Notes: generated by a model not told the origin, from the sequence alone. A stretch of 64,000 nucleotides of DNA from JAWQFO01 sp033436665 (GCF_033436665.1 NZ_JAWQFO010000004.1:334649-398648); one strand, 5' to 3'. Counted from the first letter of the stretch, positions 10,201 to 18,612 are shown. Numbers and translations are program-made.

Positions 10201-11544
10201 GTCGAACCGGATCAGGCGCTGGCTGACCTGCCGGGTCGTGTCGTCCAGCAGGATCCGTCCGGCCGCCACCTCGCGCAGACGCGCCGCGAGGTTCACCGCA
10301 GAGCCGATGACCGTGTAATCGCGGCAATGCGGCGCACCGAACGGTCCGCAGAACACCTTGCCAGTCGCGATGCCCGCCGAACAGTCAAAGTCGTTCCGGC
10401 GTGCCATCTTCTGCATTTCCATCGCGGCGGCGATGGCGCGCCAGTCGTCGTCCGAGGTGGCTTCACTTGGCAGGCCGAAGGCGCCATTGATGACCACCAG
10501 ACCGTTGCGCAAGGCGACATGCAGCACGTCGCCGCCAAGCTTCTCGACGGCGGCTTCGGCATCCAGAACCGCCTGGTTCGCCGCGTCCAGCCGCCCGGCC
10601 CCTTTGCGCAGCGCGATCTCGAGAAACAGCACCGTGACCTGGCGCAACTCGGCCATCCAGTCGGCCAGTGCCGAGTTCAGCCGCGCCAGCACGATCGGCG
10701 GCAGGTATTCCAGCAACACCGCGTCCGCCGGCCTGTCGCGAAACCGCGCGGGCGCCTCGGACAGCGATCCGGGCATGTCCTGGAACCTCACAAGCCGGTA
10801 GGTCTCGTCGCCTTGAGATACCGTATCGGCGCGATCGCCAAGCCGCGTCGCGAGGTCGTCCGAGATCCGCACATCACCCGGCCCCGCGTGAGCAGCCAGC
10901 CATGCCGCCTCGTCGATGGCATCCCCCGACGGCACGAGAAAGCGCCGCGCGCCCGGTTGCCCGAAATGATTGAGCTCGATCCGCCCGACACCTGCGGCGA
11001 TGCGCACGTCAAGTTCCTGCCCTTCGACCTTGCGCGGGCTGAACTGGGCGCGCACCGCCATCGCGCAGGCGCAGCAGGCGTGGATGGCCTCCTGCGGATC
11101 TTCACCCTCCTCGGCACGCCATCCGGCAAGGACGGAGTCGCCCTCGTACCCCAGGACGGTTCCGCCGAAACCTTCGATCAGCGCCACCAGATCCGAGAAA
11201 AACCGCGTCAGGACCCTGTTGATCTGTTCGACTCCCCGGGTGCCTTCGCGTGACAGCCGCAGGGTCAGGGCGGTCGATCCGGATATATCGACAAGCATGA
11301 CCGCACCGTCGAACCGTTCGGACTGCGGGTAGTCCGCTCCGGTCGACGGCGCACGACACCACTCCAGCAACGCTGGCGAGAGGTAGTCTGCGGCCGCCAA
11401 TAGTACCCCCGTCTTCGTCTTCCGCCCGGTTTCGGGGCGATCCCTTGAGCCCAGAATACCACCGCGGGCCCATCCGACAAAATGCAATGTGGCCGCGCCC
11501 CCGAGGGCGATTGCGAGCCCGGCAATTGACGGAATCGGGTTCAA
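7279..11544 (-). CDS. Twin class III nucleotide cyclase / AAA ATPase / TPR protein (soluble-adenylyl-cyclase architecture)
   Basis: A 1421-residue multidomain signalling protein. An N-terminal hydrophobic segment (5-24) may anchor it. Cyclase domain C1 (about 76-235) carries both metal aspartates, D86 in VDISGST and D136 in YEGDSVLA, but no NxxxR pair. C2 (about 300-435) has Glu309 instead of the first Asp and lacks the second, but keeps N418 and R422 in VNLAARL. The two halves could therefore build one composite active site, as in mammalian soluble adenylyl cyclase. A P-loop ATPase follows (GEAGIGKST, K516; Walker B VIVIEDTHWLD near 637-646), then about 500 residues of TPR-like helices. The start codon is a TTG with a poor ribosome site, so the start is uncertain. 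It likely makes cAMP in response to an unknown cue and is followed by a radical SAM gene. Confidence 0.85.
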   Translation of the reverse strand: MNPIPSIAGLAIALGGAATLHFVGWARGGILGSRDRPETGRKTKTGVLLAAADYLSPALLEWCRAPSTGADYPQSERFDGAVMLVDISGSTALTLRLSREGTRGVEQINRVLTRFFSDLVALIEGFGGTVLGYEGDSVLAGWRAEEGEDPQEAIHACCACAMAVRAQFSPRKVEGQELDVRIAAGVGRIELNHFGQPGARRFLVPSGDAIDEAAWLAAHAGPGDVRISDDLATRLGDRADTVSQGDETYRLVRFQDMPGSLSEAPARFRDRPADAVLLEYLPPIVLARLNSALADWMAELRQVTVLFLEIALRKGAGRLDAANQAVLDAEAAVEKLGGDVLHVALRNGLVVINGAFGLPSEATSDDDWRAIAAAMEMQKMARRNDFDCSAGIATGKVFCGPFGAPHCRDYTVIGSAVNLAARLREVAAGRILLDDTTRQVSQRLIRFDGPWSLQLSGIRRSVKAYSPAEGTPAELDPVQSLIVGRDAELSALAACARRSRDRLEVVLVHGEAGIGKSTLVGSFLGALDAVGDGAATGHTDALDRQTPYLAWRRILRRCLGLSESDLRAGEALPALMQRLQTALGDTTYAPLLNDVIDVGLPETRVTASMASNVRAENLRRMLAEILLFHLGRDLKVIVIEDTHWLDENSRALLGDVLRAAPPAMVLLTSRTRAAVADALAEASDLRDMPLRRLEEADVVTLAQRQLGEAEIPDRLASFIVQTSDGVPLFVEELCHLVTSRPGKGALDPSGEDKPVELPHLLEATILGRVDALTPDDQRVLKTASVFGLRFRRDRLARLGPLRTAGIDVAAAIDRIVAVRLFKPGRGGGSAEMSFRHQIIRDLVYDGMLSDQKAETHAAVARGLEAETTAEDVEALPQLLSHWRAAGDSGKVLTYLERVATLRLRQFDNPAAIALLHEYFETRERAGTDDDAIRDARCHLMLGRAHSGHAQMSEAETAYRAGLARLGLPLPRSRAAVLGALGREMVRHLGGRRHSGPIPPPARRGERTFGKDEVRAELAAQAHEVLMQIYYFNGEKGRLLHSALCASNFASDLGVSTPSLAINTAGLGAICGVIPLRRSAQHLLGRAAAIAEVVDDPTASSRVCLFAGLYQVAIGDWQAAQANFESGFATAEALNDRRLWCEHAASYELICSPWSLTPAFRDTAYWASTIARLEEIARDRDDMQVLACAVLGRMRGQAILGPQDADDPTLESLRSLMGLDPSKLEVIHYVEGAGLLARAAFSANKMEDGAGWLDLARQHLPDLHPGMKSRTLPALVALFDACLHPRLIAASDGKPPRDILRPLMRKFSTFARIYPIGRPHLLRCQGDLAAVAGQSAKSQRHWRESLDAGARLKSRIAAACAAHRLSSSGARASPAQDGLKERLDAGSEEIGAILDGYLSRPQDLAPLRASQTGRGGFFASIR

Positions 11545-11613
11545 CCCGGATCATGTCGCCATTGTTAAGATGCCGATTTGTCCGTTCTCACTTGAGACAA
11601 AAGGAATTTCGCC

Positions 11614-13014
11614 ATGCCTGCTTCGACTGCCTACCTCGACGCCGTCGGCGTCGAGACCATGCAATTCCTCGACAACGCCATCGACGCGTTCTTCCAGACC
11701 TACGACCCCGACAGACCGACGATCATCCTGTTGCCGGGCGGGCTCGGGTCGCGCCTGCGTCAAGCCTGGATCCCGTTCAGCGGGATCGCACAGCCGCCAA
11801 GCGCGTTCCGCAGCACGATCTGGGTCGATTGGGGGCTGTTTTTCGGCGAGGCGTTGAGGCTGCCGATCGACGTCGACCTCTTCGACACCGGGCACCGGAT
11901 CGTCGTCCCGGTCGGCGACATCGACTATTGTCAGGTGCATCCCTATCGCGACGCGGTGCAGTACTTCCGCAACGACATCGCGGCCAATGTGCTGCTTCTT
12001 GGCTGGGACTGGCGCCGCGCAACCACGCGCTCGGTCGCCCATTTGGCCCAGGTCCTCGAGGAAATGTCGGACCGGGCGCTGAACCAGACCGGCCAGGGTC
12101 TTCTGCACAACACCTGGCTGGTCGGGCACAGCATGGGCGGGATGGTCGCCAAGCTGCTGATGACATCCGACCACCAGATGGCCGATGCGCTGGCCGGGGT
12201 GATCACCGTCGGCACGCCCTTCTACGGCTACTTCGGGCAACTCGACCGGATCTTCAACGGCGACAATCTCTTTAACTACCTCTACGGCGATGCGACCGTG
12301 GCCGAGATCACCTCGTCCTGGCCGGGCATGTACAGCCTGCTGCCGATCGACATGTCGAGCTACACGCAATGGCACACCGAACTTGGCCTTGCCGCCTACC
12401 CGGTGACCGATGCCGTCAGCGGGGCGCCCGTCGATTGCTACGATCCCGCAACGCTGCTGCGCTACCCGTCCTGGGTCCGGACCGGGCAAATCCCGCGCGG
12501 TCTCAGCGTGAGACATCAGCTTGCGCTGCCCCTGCCCGTGCAATCCGCCGACAAGCTGCATCACCTGCGAGTCACCGAGGCGAACACGACGCTCGACAGC
12601 GCCACGTGGGAGCCTGTTCTGCCGCCGGGCTATACGCCCGGAGTGAACACCTCGCCGGTGCAGTTCGGCAAGGGGCCGGGCGACGACACGATTCCGGCCT
12701 GGTCGGCCGCCCTCGCCACCACACCGGATGCGAATGTGCACGATTTCGACACCGGGTCGCATGCCTTCCTGATGGAAGACCGCGACATCCTCGCCAAGAT
12801 CCACGAGATCATCCTCGGTGAAAAAGTATCCGAGGAAGCGGTGATGGCGGCGCTTGGCGCGCAGGCACCGATCGCGTCGGCAGAGGAAACAGAGCGTTTC
12901 GTGCGCGCGATCCGCGCCGGCGAAATCACCCGGTTGCGGCCCTATGACCGGGAGCTCGGCGAAGGCGTCTCACCGGCCTTGCTGCGCGGCGCGATGGCGG
13001 CCTGGGGCCTCTAG
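11614..13014 (+). CDS. LCAT-like alpha/beta hydrolase (lipase/acyltransferase)
   Basis: A 466-residue alpha/beta hydrolase resembling lecithin:cholesterol acyltransferase / PGAP1-type lipases. The nucleophile elbow is GHSMGG with Ser173; D357 or D358 (GDDTIP) and His383 (GSHAFL) complete a plausible triad. The oxyanion strand LLPGGLGS lies at 39-46. No clear signal peptide is present, so it may be cytoplasmic or leave by another route. It is divergent from the cyclase across 69 bp with AAAGGA before the ATG, and it ends 22 bp from the convergent parA. Substrate is unknown; the last 70 residues (helical, acidic) have no family I recognise. Confidence 0.75.
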   Translation: MPASTAYLDAVGVETMQFLDNAIDAFFQTYDPDRPTIILLPGGLGSRLRQAWIPFSGIAQPPSAFRSTIWVDWGLFFGEALRLPIDVDLFDTGHRIVVPVGDIDYCQVHPYRDAVQYFRNDIAANVLLLGWDWRRATTRSVAHLAQVLEEMSDRALNQTGQGLLHNTWLVGHSMGGMVAKLLMTSDHQMADALAGVITVGTPFYGYFGQLDRIFNGDNLFNYLYGDATVAEITSSWPGMYSLLPIDMSSYTQWHTELGLAAYPVTDAVSGAPVDCYDPATLLRYPSWVRTGQIPRGLSVRHQLALPLPVQSADKLHHLRVTEANTTLDSATWEPVLPPGYTPGVNTSPVQFGKGPGDDTIPAWSAALATTPDANVHDFDTGSHAFLMEDRDILAKIHEIILGEKVSEEAVMAALGAQAPIASAEETERFVRAIRAGEITRLRPYDRELGEGVSPALLRGAMAAWGL

Positions 13015-13036
13015 ACGGCCCGGCCGAGGGACGACA

Positions 13037-13669
13037 TCAGAACGTGGCCAGAACCTCGTTGGCCAGCGCACGCACCTCGTTGGCCGCGGGACTGCCGCGA
13101 CGGAGCTCGATGACGCCAAGCCCCTTGCCGAGAGCCTCGGCATAGGCAACGCGATTGCCGAGGCTCGTTGCGAACTGCGTCGCGTCGATCTGTGCCGCCG
13201 CGTCGGCCACCTCGGCGTTCAGCCGGGTTCCCGACCGGGTCCGGTTCATCACGATGGCGGCACGCTTGTATTCGCGCGCGGCAAGATCCAGCACCTCCTG
13301 CGTGGCCCAGAGATCGACATGGCTGGCCGAGACCGGTACCAGGATCGTGTCCGCCTCGCGCAGCGCCGGGCGCAGATCGCTGTCGGCCTTCGGCGGCGTG
13401 TCCACGATCACGATATCGGCGGTCTTGGTGAGCGACCGCAACTCGTAGGAAATGCCCCAGGCGCTTGCGGTCGAAAAACGCAGGCCATCGTCCTCGCCCA
13501 GCTGATCGAGGCGCTTCATGAACCATTTGCCAAGGCTGCCCTGCGGGTCGGTGTCGACGATCGCGACGCTGTGTCCGACCTGCAGGAAGGCCGTTGCGAG
13601 GTTCGCGGCAACGGTGGTCTTTCCCGACCCGCCCTTCTGCTGCGCAACGGTGATGATATGTCCTGCCAT
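13037..13669 (-). CDS. Orphan ParA/MinD-family ATPase
   Basis: A 210-residue deviant Walker A ATPase (KGGSGKTT, signature K12 and catalytic K17; second motif IVDTDPQGS; IVDTPP). It lacks the N-terminal helix-turn-helix of plasmid ParA and has no ParB or parS beside it, so it is one of the small chromosomal ParA-like proteins that position cargo such as protein clusters. The ATG at 13669 is preferred; an upstream start at 13708 would add 13 residues absent from the family. It lies 79 bp downstream of the exonuclease-sensor fusion and points the same way, so it may be the last gene of the acetate/signalling operon. The cargo is unknown. Confidence 0.8.
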   Translation of the reverse strand: MAGHIITVAQQKGGSGKTTVAANLATAFLQVGHSVAIVDTDPQGSLGKWFMKRLDQLGEDDGLRFSTASAWGISYELRSLTKTADIVIVDTPPKADSDLRPALREADTILVPVSASHVDLWATQEVLDLAAREYKRAAIVMNRTRSGTRLNAEVADAAAQIDATQFATSLGNRVAYAEALGKGLGVIELRRGSPAANEVRALANEVLATF

Positions 13670-13748
13670 CGCCTCGACCCCGACCGATGTTTCTCTGCGG
13701 TGCAGCATAGCGCATGCGGCACGGCATGGCGAGACCCGACGTAACCGG

Positions 13749-15761
13749 TCACGCGCGGGCCTGAAACGCCATCGCCGTGCCCAGGTCGTCGATGCCGCGG
13801 GCCTGCATCAGGGCGACGAGTTTGAGAAACACCTCTGCCGTGGCCCGGGCATCACCGATGGCCGTATGCCGGTCCTCTTCCGCAATCGATACTCCAAGCC
13901 TGGCCGCGAGCGCGTCGAGCGTGTGGTCCGAGCTGTGCGGGAACAGCGACAGCGACAGCCGCGCCGTGCAGAGCACCGGTTGGTCGAACCCGAGCTCGGA
14001 TGCCGCGTCGCGTCGGTCGAGAAACGACATGTCGAAGGCCGCGTGATGCGCGACAAGAACCGCCCCGTCGGCAAAGCCCTGAAACTGTGCCGCTACTGTC
14101 TCGAAGCGCCTTGCGCCGGCGACCATGTCATCGGTCAGGCCGTGGATCGCCGAGGACGACTCCGGAATTGGCCGGCCAGGGTCGACAAGCGCGTCGAAAA
14201 TCTCGCCCGGAACCAGCTTGCGCCCGACGATCCTGACACCGGCCAGCTGGATCACGGCGTCGCGGTCGGGGTCGAGGCCCGTGGTTTCGGTATCGAAGAC
14301 CACGAAGGTCAGGTCCGACAGGCGGCGCTGCGCCCAGACGCCATCGGCCTCTGCGGGCAGTTCGAAGTCGTACGAGTGGCGCAGCCGGTTGAGGTGCGCA
14401 GTCGTAGTCCGTGTCGCTTCGGGCAGGATCAGCACGACGGCCATCCCCGCGTCCGCAGCCTCGACCCACATATCGGTACGATGCACGCGGAGCGCATCAT
14501 GGCCCGAATAGGCTCCGTAAGCGGGCGAGAACGGGGCCGAAAGCCAGGTCTCGAGATCCCCTTGCGCCACGTGGCCCTGGCCTGCACGGGTCAGCACGCG
14601 GACACCGTCGGGTGCGGCTTCGGCGCACAGATTGACACGGGCGGATCCGGAGACCAGCACGCCCGAGACGACCTGCGCCAGGACTTCGGTTATCGCATAC
14701 CCGTCGCACCGCAGGATCAGATCGCTGTCCTGCGAGGAGACCTGCCCAGCAAAGCGGGCGTCCAGCGCGGCGAAGAGATCGCGCACCGCAACTTCGCGGA
14801 TCGGCCAGCGCGCCGCATTGAAAACCTGCTCGGCCTCGGCCGCCTCGGCGAGCACGCGCCACAGATTGTCAATTTCGTCGCGCAGCGCCGCGTCGAAGCG
14901 CGCGCGCTTAGCGGCGTCGAGGTCGGGCACGGACTGCAGCACGTCGAGCACGGCGCCCATGGCCGCCGCGGGGCGGCGCCCGCCCTCGATGGTGGTCCTC
15001 AGCAGCCGCTCAAGCTCTCCATGAATGCGCAGATCTTCGGTCGTGTCGCGAAAGAGAAGCACGTTGCCGACGGCCTCGTCACCCGTGGAAACCTCGGAGA
15101 CAGCACCGGTCACGACCCGGACACCGTCCGCCGTCGTAGCGAGGAAGCTCTCCGGGCCGCTTCCGGTTTCAGCCAGACGCGCGATCGCGCTCTCGACCGG
15201 GCCCGGCCGGATGTAGCGCTCAAGACTGCGCCCAAGCGCGAGATCGCCGAGGACGGCAACCGCCGTCCGGTTGTAGAGCATGATGCGCTGGTCAGGCGAC
15301 AGGACGACGACGCCCTCGGCCAGATCGCCGACCAGCGTTTCAAACAGCGCCCGATCGCGCGCGACGCGCGCCGTGCGTTCAGCGATGGCGCGCTCCTGGC
15401 TGGCCCGCGCCTCTTCGAGCGCCGCGTGGATCGCCTGCGCGGACGGCGCCAGCGCCCCGAGATAGCGCGCCTGGCCGGCGTCGATCTCGGTTGCCACACC
15501 GGATCGGGCGCGGGTCTCAAGGTCGGCGGCGACCGACAGGATCGGGCGCGCGACGTTCTCGTCGAAGAGCAGACCGACCAGCGCGCAGGCCCCGGCGAGG
15601 CCGAACCCGCCAACGATGCCCGCCGTGAGATAGCCCGTGACCGGACCGCCGGCGTGGCGATGGCCCAGCCAGAGACCGAGCGCGAGACAGACCATCCCGA
15701 CGCCCGCCAACGCCGCGAAGAACAGGGCAAAGCGCAGCCGGAGCCCGAGCGCTTCAGCCAT
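13749..15761 (-). CDS. Membrane sensor fused to a DEDDh 3'-5' exonuclease (TM-HAMP-PAS-pseudokinase-DnaQ-like)
   Basis: A 670-residue fusion. Two membrane helices (about 9-31 and 43-66) are followed by a HAMP-like linker (70-125), a PAS domain (about 138-245), a degenerate histidine-kinase-like region (about 250-448), and a complete DEDDh exonuclease domain (about 485-655: D490, E492, D577, H632, D637). The expected phosphoacceptor His is missing (EGGRRPAAAMG stands where HELRxPL is normal) and no intact N or G box is visible, so the kinase part looks dead. The exonuclease domain resembles DNA polymerase III epsilon/RNase T and would sit in the cytoplasm at the membrane. The ATG at 15761 overlaps the receiver stop (8 bp); another ATG at 15773 adds four residues. 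This gene type is known beside DUF294 and acetate-type symporters, but its target is not established. Confidence 0.82.
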   Translation of the reverse strand: MAEALGLRLRFALFFAALAGVGMVCLALGLWLGHRHAGGPVTGYLTAGIVGGFGLAGACALVGLLFDENVARPILSVAADLETRARSGVATEIDAGQARYLGALAPSAQAIHAALEEARASQERAIAERTARVARDRALFETLVGDLAEGVVVLSPDQRIMLYNRTAVAVLGDLALGRSLERYIRPGPVESAIARLAETGSGPESFLATTADGVRVVTGAVSEVSTGDEAVGNVLLFRDTTEDLRIHGELERLLRTTIEGGRRPAAAMGAVLDVLQSVPDLDAAKRARFDAALRDEIDNLWRVLAEAAEAEQVFNAARWPIREVAVRDLFAALDARFAGQVSSQDSDLILRCDGYAITEVLAQVVSGVLVSGSARVNLCAEAAPDGVRVLTRAGQGHVAQGDLETWLSAPFSPAYGAYSGHDALRVHRTDMWVEAADAGMAVVLILPEATRTTTAHLNRLRHSYDFELPAEADGVWAQRRLSDLTFVVFDTETTGLDPDRDAVIQLAGVRIVGRKLVPGEIFDALVDPGRPIPESSSAIHGLTDDMVAGARRFETVAAQFQGFADGAVLVAHHAAFDMSFLDRRDAASELGFDQPVLCTARLSLSLFPHSSDHTLDALAARLGVSIAEEDRHTAIGDARATAEVFLKLVALMQARGIDDLGTAMAFQARA

Positions 15762-16143
15762 GGGCGCCCTCATCGAGCAGATCGCAGATCGTGTCGGTCA
15801 GCTGCCGCGTGTCGAAGGGCTTGGTGAAAAACGCATCAGCCCCCAGCGCCATGCCCTTGCGCCGCTCCACCTCGCCGCCCGAGGCGGTGATCATCAGCAC
15901 CTTGGTCTCGCGCAGCGCATCGCTTTCCCGGATGATCTGGCAGATCTCGTAGCCGGACCGGCCGGGCAGCATCACGTCGAGGACGACGAGATCCGGCCGC
16001 TCTTCGTCGAGCGCGGCCAGCGCCGCGGTGCCGGTCGCCACGCGCCGCAGACCGAAGCCGCGGCGGCCGATCAGGAACTCCAGCGCCAGGGCGATGTTGT
16101 CCTCGTCCTCGACCAGAAGAACCTTTTTCGGAGCCTCGCTCAT
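15754..16143 (-). CDS. Single-domain response regulator (CheY-like receiver)
   Basis: A 129-residue stand-alone receiver with the acidic pair E12/D13 (VEDED), phosphoacceptor D56 (VLDVMLPG), T/S switch in MITAS (86-89) and conserved K108 (FFTKPF). All residues needed for phosphorylation are present and there is no output domain. The ATG overlaps the upstream stop by 4 bp (ATGA) and its own stop overlaps the sensor-exonuclease start. Because the neighbouring kinase-like domain has lost its phospho-histidine, the receiver must be charged by another kinase or by a small phosphodonor such as acetyl phosphate. It probably acts by protein contact with the exonuclease fusion or the nucleotidyltransferase. 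Confidence 0.88.
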   Translation of the reverse strand: MSEAPKKVLLVEDEDNIALALEFLIGRRGFGLRRVATGTAALAALDEERPDLVVLDVMLPGRSGYEICQIIRESDALRETKVLMITASGGEVERRKGMALGADAFFTKPFDTRQLTDTICDLLDEGAHG

Positions 16144-16652
16144 CCGCCCGCCTCCGCGCAGGCCGGCGTCGCCAGCGCAGCGTCTGCCGGACGCCAGTCT
16201 GCCAAAGCGGGGTTCTCGAGCACCGCCTCGGTGACTTCGGCGCGTGCGGGATCGGCGCCGCAGCGCAGGATCTGGGGGACCCGGGCCGACGGCTGCCAGC
16301 GTTCGAAGAGATAGAGATCGACAAGCCGCAGGTCCGGCGCGTTTGGATGGGTCCGGACACCGGCCGTGTCGAGCGCCATCAGGCGCACCACCTGCGGGTG
16401 GGCGTAGGTCCAGGGGCGCCACCACGTGGTCTGGCGCACCTCGTCGACGACCACGAACCCCTCGGGCAGGTTATCGGCGGTGCGCGCCCCCCATGTCGCC
16501 TCGGACCCGATGGCAACGGCAATCATGGCGAGCCCCGCGGCGACCGGGGCGAGCCAGCGCGGCAGGCGTGGGCCCGCGACGCGCCCGGCCAGCAGCACCA
16601 CTCCGGCAGCCCCGATACCCGCGATGATCGCAGCGACGAGTTCGAAAAACAT
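16140..16652 (-). CDS. Two-helix membrane protein of unknown function
   Basis: A 170-residue protein with two N-terminal transmembrane helices (about 3-23 and 33-50) and a soluble C-terminal half rich in Trp and Pro (WGARTADNLPEG, TWWRPWTY). I do not recognise the family. The start ATG lies 4 bp after the stop of the nucleotidyltransferase gene and the stop overlaps the receiver start, so it is translated as part of the same polycistron. A role as membrane partner or ligand-binding subunit for the exonuclease sensor is a guess from position. An upstream extension of the frame to 16898 is the shadow of the neighbouring gene. Confidence 0.7.
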   Translation of the reverse strand: MFFELVAAIIAGIGAAGVVLLAGRVAGPRLPRWLAPVAAGLAMIAVAIGSEATWGARTADNLPEGFVVVDEVRQTTWWRPWTYAHPQVVRLMALDTAGVRTHPNAPDLRLVDLYLFERWQPSARVPQILRCGADPARAEVTEAVLENPALADWRPADAALATPACAEAGG

Positions 16653-16656
16653 GCGC

Positions 16657-18486
16657 CTACCCCTGTCCCAGCGCCGACTGCATGGTCTTAACCACCATGA
16701 ATGCGTCGCGCAGATGATTGCGGTCCAGTTCCGACAGCGCGCCCGGCGCCAGGAAATTGTCCGGTGCGCGGCCCTCGGCGATCTGCCGGGCCTGGTGCTC
16801 GAGCCGGGTCTCGGCAATGAGGTCGTAGGCATCCAGCAGGTCACGCGCGCCGACCGAGGACACAACCCCCTCCGCGCCAGCCTGCTCGATCCGGGCACGC
16901 GTGTTGACCGCCTCGATCGCCCCGCGCAGCGCGTAGACCCGGCCGAGATCGACCACCGGGACCACGCCTGCGTGTTTCAGATCGAGTGTGTTCTTGTGCT
17001 CTCCGGATCGGATCAGCGCAAAACCCCGGAAAAGGCTGAGCGGCGGGGTGTGCTTCAGGGCGTTCGACACCATGTGGCGCACGAAGATCGAGTTGCGCTT
17101 GGCAGACGCGAGGGTTTCGGCCTGCATCTCGTCGAGAAGGTGCGCCGCGCCCGAGACCGGGCGCAGGTCGAACATGACCGAGGCCAGCATCTGCGCCTCG
17201 GTGTCGGGTTCGGCGATCCAGCGCGCGAAATAGCTGCGCCAGACCCGGCGCGGCTGCCGCCAGCGCGGATTCGTGGCCATCATGTCGCCGGGGCAGTAGA
17301 CGAAACCGATCTCGTTGAGCCCGTCACAGACGAAGACCGCCAAAGCCGCGAAATAGTCGTCGTCGGCCTGTGTCGCGGCATCGTCGAGGATCAGGCAGTT
17401 GTCCTGGTCCGACACGCCGGTCTGTTCGCGTCGGCCCTGACTGCCGCAGGCGGCCCAGAGATAAGGCACCGGCGGCGGACCGAAGCGGTGCTCTGCCAGA
17501 CGCAGTAGGCGGCGGGTCGCGGCATCGGTCAGGTCCGTGATCCGGCGCGAGATGGCTTCGGGCCGCGTGCGCGCGGCGACGAGATGGCTCAGAAGCTGCG
17601 GCAGGCGCGCGATGACGCCGGCCATCTCGGCGGGACTTTCGGCCGCCAGGATGTCGACGGCTATTCGGCTCGCCGTCGCCGCCTGCTGGCGGAAGAGGTC
17701 GGTCTTGCCGATCATCCCGACCACCTTGCCGCCCGCGTCCTGCACCGGAAGGTGGTTGATGCGGTTCTCGGTCATCGTGATCATGGCGTCGAGCCCCGTC
17801 GCCCCGGGCGCGATGACGAGCGGCTTGTCGGTCATGATCTCGCGCACCGGAACACCGCCGTCGCGCCCCTCGGCCAGCACCTTGTTGGCCAGGTCGTGCA
17901 CCGTGACGATGCCGACAAGATGCCCGCTGTCGACCACGAGTGTGGAGCTGATCACGCGGTCCCGCATCAGACGGGCGACCTCGGTCGCGGTTGCGACCGG
18001 CGAACAGCTGACCGGGTCGCGGGACATGAGGTCGGAGACCTGAAGCGCGGTCAGACCCGTGGCGAACGCACCGCCCGGCGCGGGTTCTGCGAACGGCTGG
18101 GCGCGGGCGAACCAGCGCGCGAATTCCGGCACCGCGTCCAGCAGATGGCGGAACCGCGCGGCGGGCAGCAGCAACAGGCGCGCGGGCTCGGAGATTCGGG
18201 CAGTCAGCATGGCGCGCCCTTCGCGCAGCAGACCGCGTTCGCCCATGCAGTCGCCCGGGCCGCGCCGCGACACCAGATCGTTGCCCTGCGACCAGATATC
18301 GACCGCACCGCTTTCGATGACGTAGAGGCCGCGCAGCACCGCGCCTTCCTCGAACAGCAGGGTTCCGGCCTCGGCGGCGATCTCGGAAAGCTCGTCGGCC
18401 ATCGCCGCGCGCTCGGCATCGGGAAGCAGGTCGAACGGGGCGAAGCGGGTGAGCCGGTCGATGAGAGAGACCATCTGGTCAGGCAT
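16657..18486 (-). CDS. cNMP-binding / CBS / DUF294 nucleotidyltransferase-like protein
   Basis: A 609-residue cytoplasmic regulator. Domain order: cyclic-nucleotide-binding fold (about 12-130), two CBS repeats (about 148-270), DUF294 nucleotidyltransferase domain (about 300-460) and the DUF294 C-terminal helical domain (465-605). The nucleotidyltransferase signature GSQGRREQTGVSDQDN carries D360 and D362, the metal-binding pair found in GlnD-type enzymes. CBS pairs usually sense adenine nucleotides, so the protein could read AMP/ATP or cAMP and modify a partner. The ATG at 18486 is chosen because the region before it (18487-18612) carries strong hairpins. Homologues elsewhere sit beside the same symporter; their substrate is not known to me. 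Confidence 0.85.
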   Translation of the reverse strand: MPDQMVSLIDRLTRFAPFDLLPDAERAAMADELSEIAAEAGTLLFEEGAVLRGLYVIESGAVDIWSQGNDLVSRRGPGDCMGERGLLREGRAMLTARISEPARLLLLPAARFRHLLDAVPEFARWFARAQPFAEPAPGGAFATGLTALQVSDLMSRDPVSCSPVATATEVARLMRDRVISSTLVVDSGHLVGIVTVHDLANKVLAEGRDGGVPVREIMTDKPLVIAPGATGLDAMITMTENRINHLPVQDAGGKVVGMIGKTDLFRQQAATASRIAVDILAAESPAEMAGVIARLPQLLSHLVAARTRPEAISRRITDLTDAATRRLLRLAEHRFGPPPVPYLWAACGSQGRREQTGVSDQDNCLILDDAATQADDDYFAALAVFVCDGLNEIGFVYCPGDMMATNPRWRQPRRVWRSYFARWIAEPDTEAQMLASVMFDLRPVSGAAHLLDEMQAETLASAKRNSIFVRHMVSNALKHTPPLSLFRGFALIRSGEHKNTLDLKHAGVVPVVDLGRVYALRGAIEAVNTRARIEQAGAEGVVSSVGARDLLDAYDLIAETRLEHQARQIAEGRAPDNFLAPGALSELDRNHLRDAFMVVKTMQSALGQG

Positions 18487-18532
18487 GGGTGCGGCCTTCT
18501 GGATCGCTGGCGTCACACTAAGGGCAGATAAC

Positions 18533-18603
18533 GCCCGGGGCAAAGCCCGGGCCGTGTCAGGGTCCCGCTCGGGACCGCGCCGGGGGCGCCAAAGCGCCCC
18601 CGG
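18533..18603 (-). other. Three consecutive RNA hairpins between symporter and DUF294 genes
   Basis: Three perfect inverted repeats lie in 71 bases: 18580-18603 (10-bp stem, 4-base loop), 18561-18576 (7-bp stem, or 6 with a tetraloop) and 18533-18552 (7-bp stem, 6-base loop). The first begins 10 bases after the symporter stop. No T-run follows on the minus strand, so a simple intrinsic terminator is unlikely. They could slow 3' decay of the upstream mRNA or reduce read-through into the signalling genes, giving more transporter than regulator. Confidence 0.75.
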
Positions 18604-18612
18604 GGCATCGTC

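Noticed and set aside
9268..11253. Plus-strand frame of about 660 codons opposite the cyclase gene
   Set aside because: Shadow frame; the minus-strand product has clear catalytic motifs throughout.
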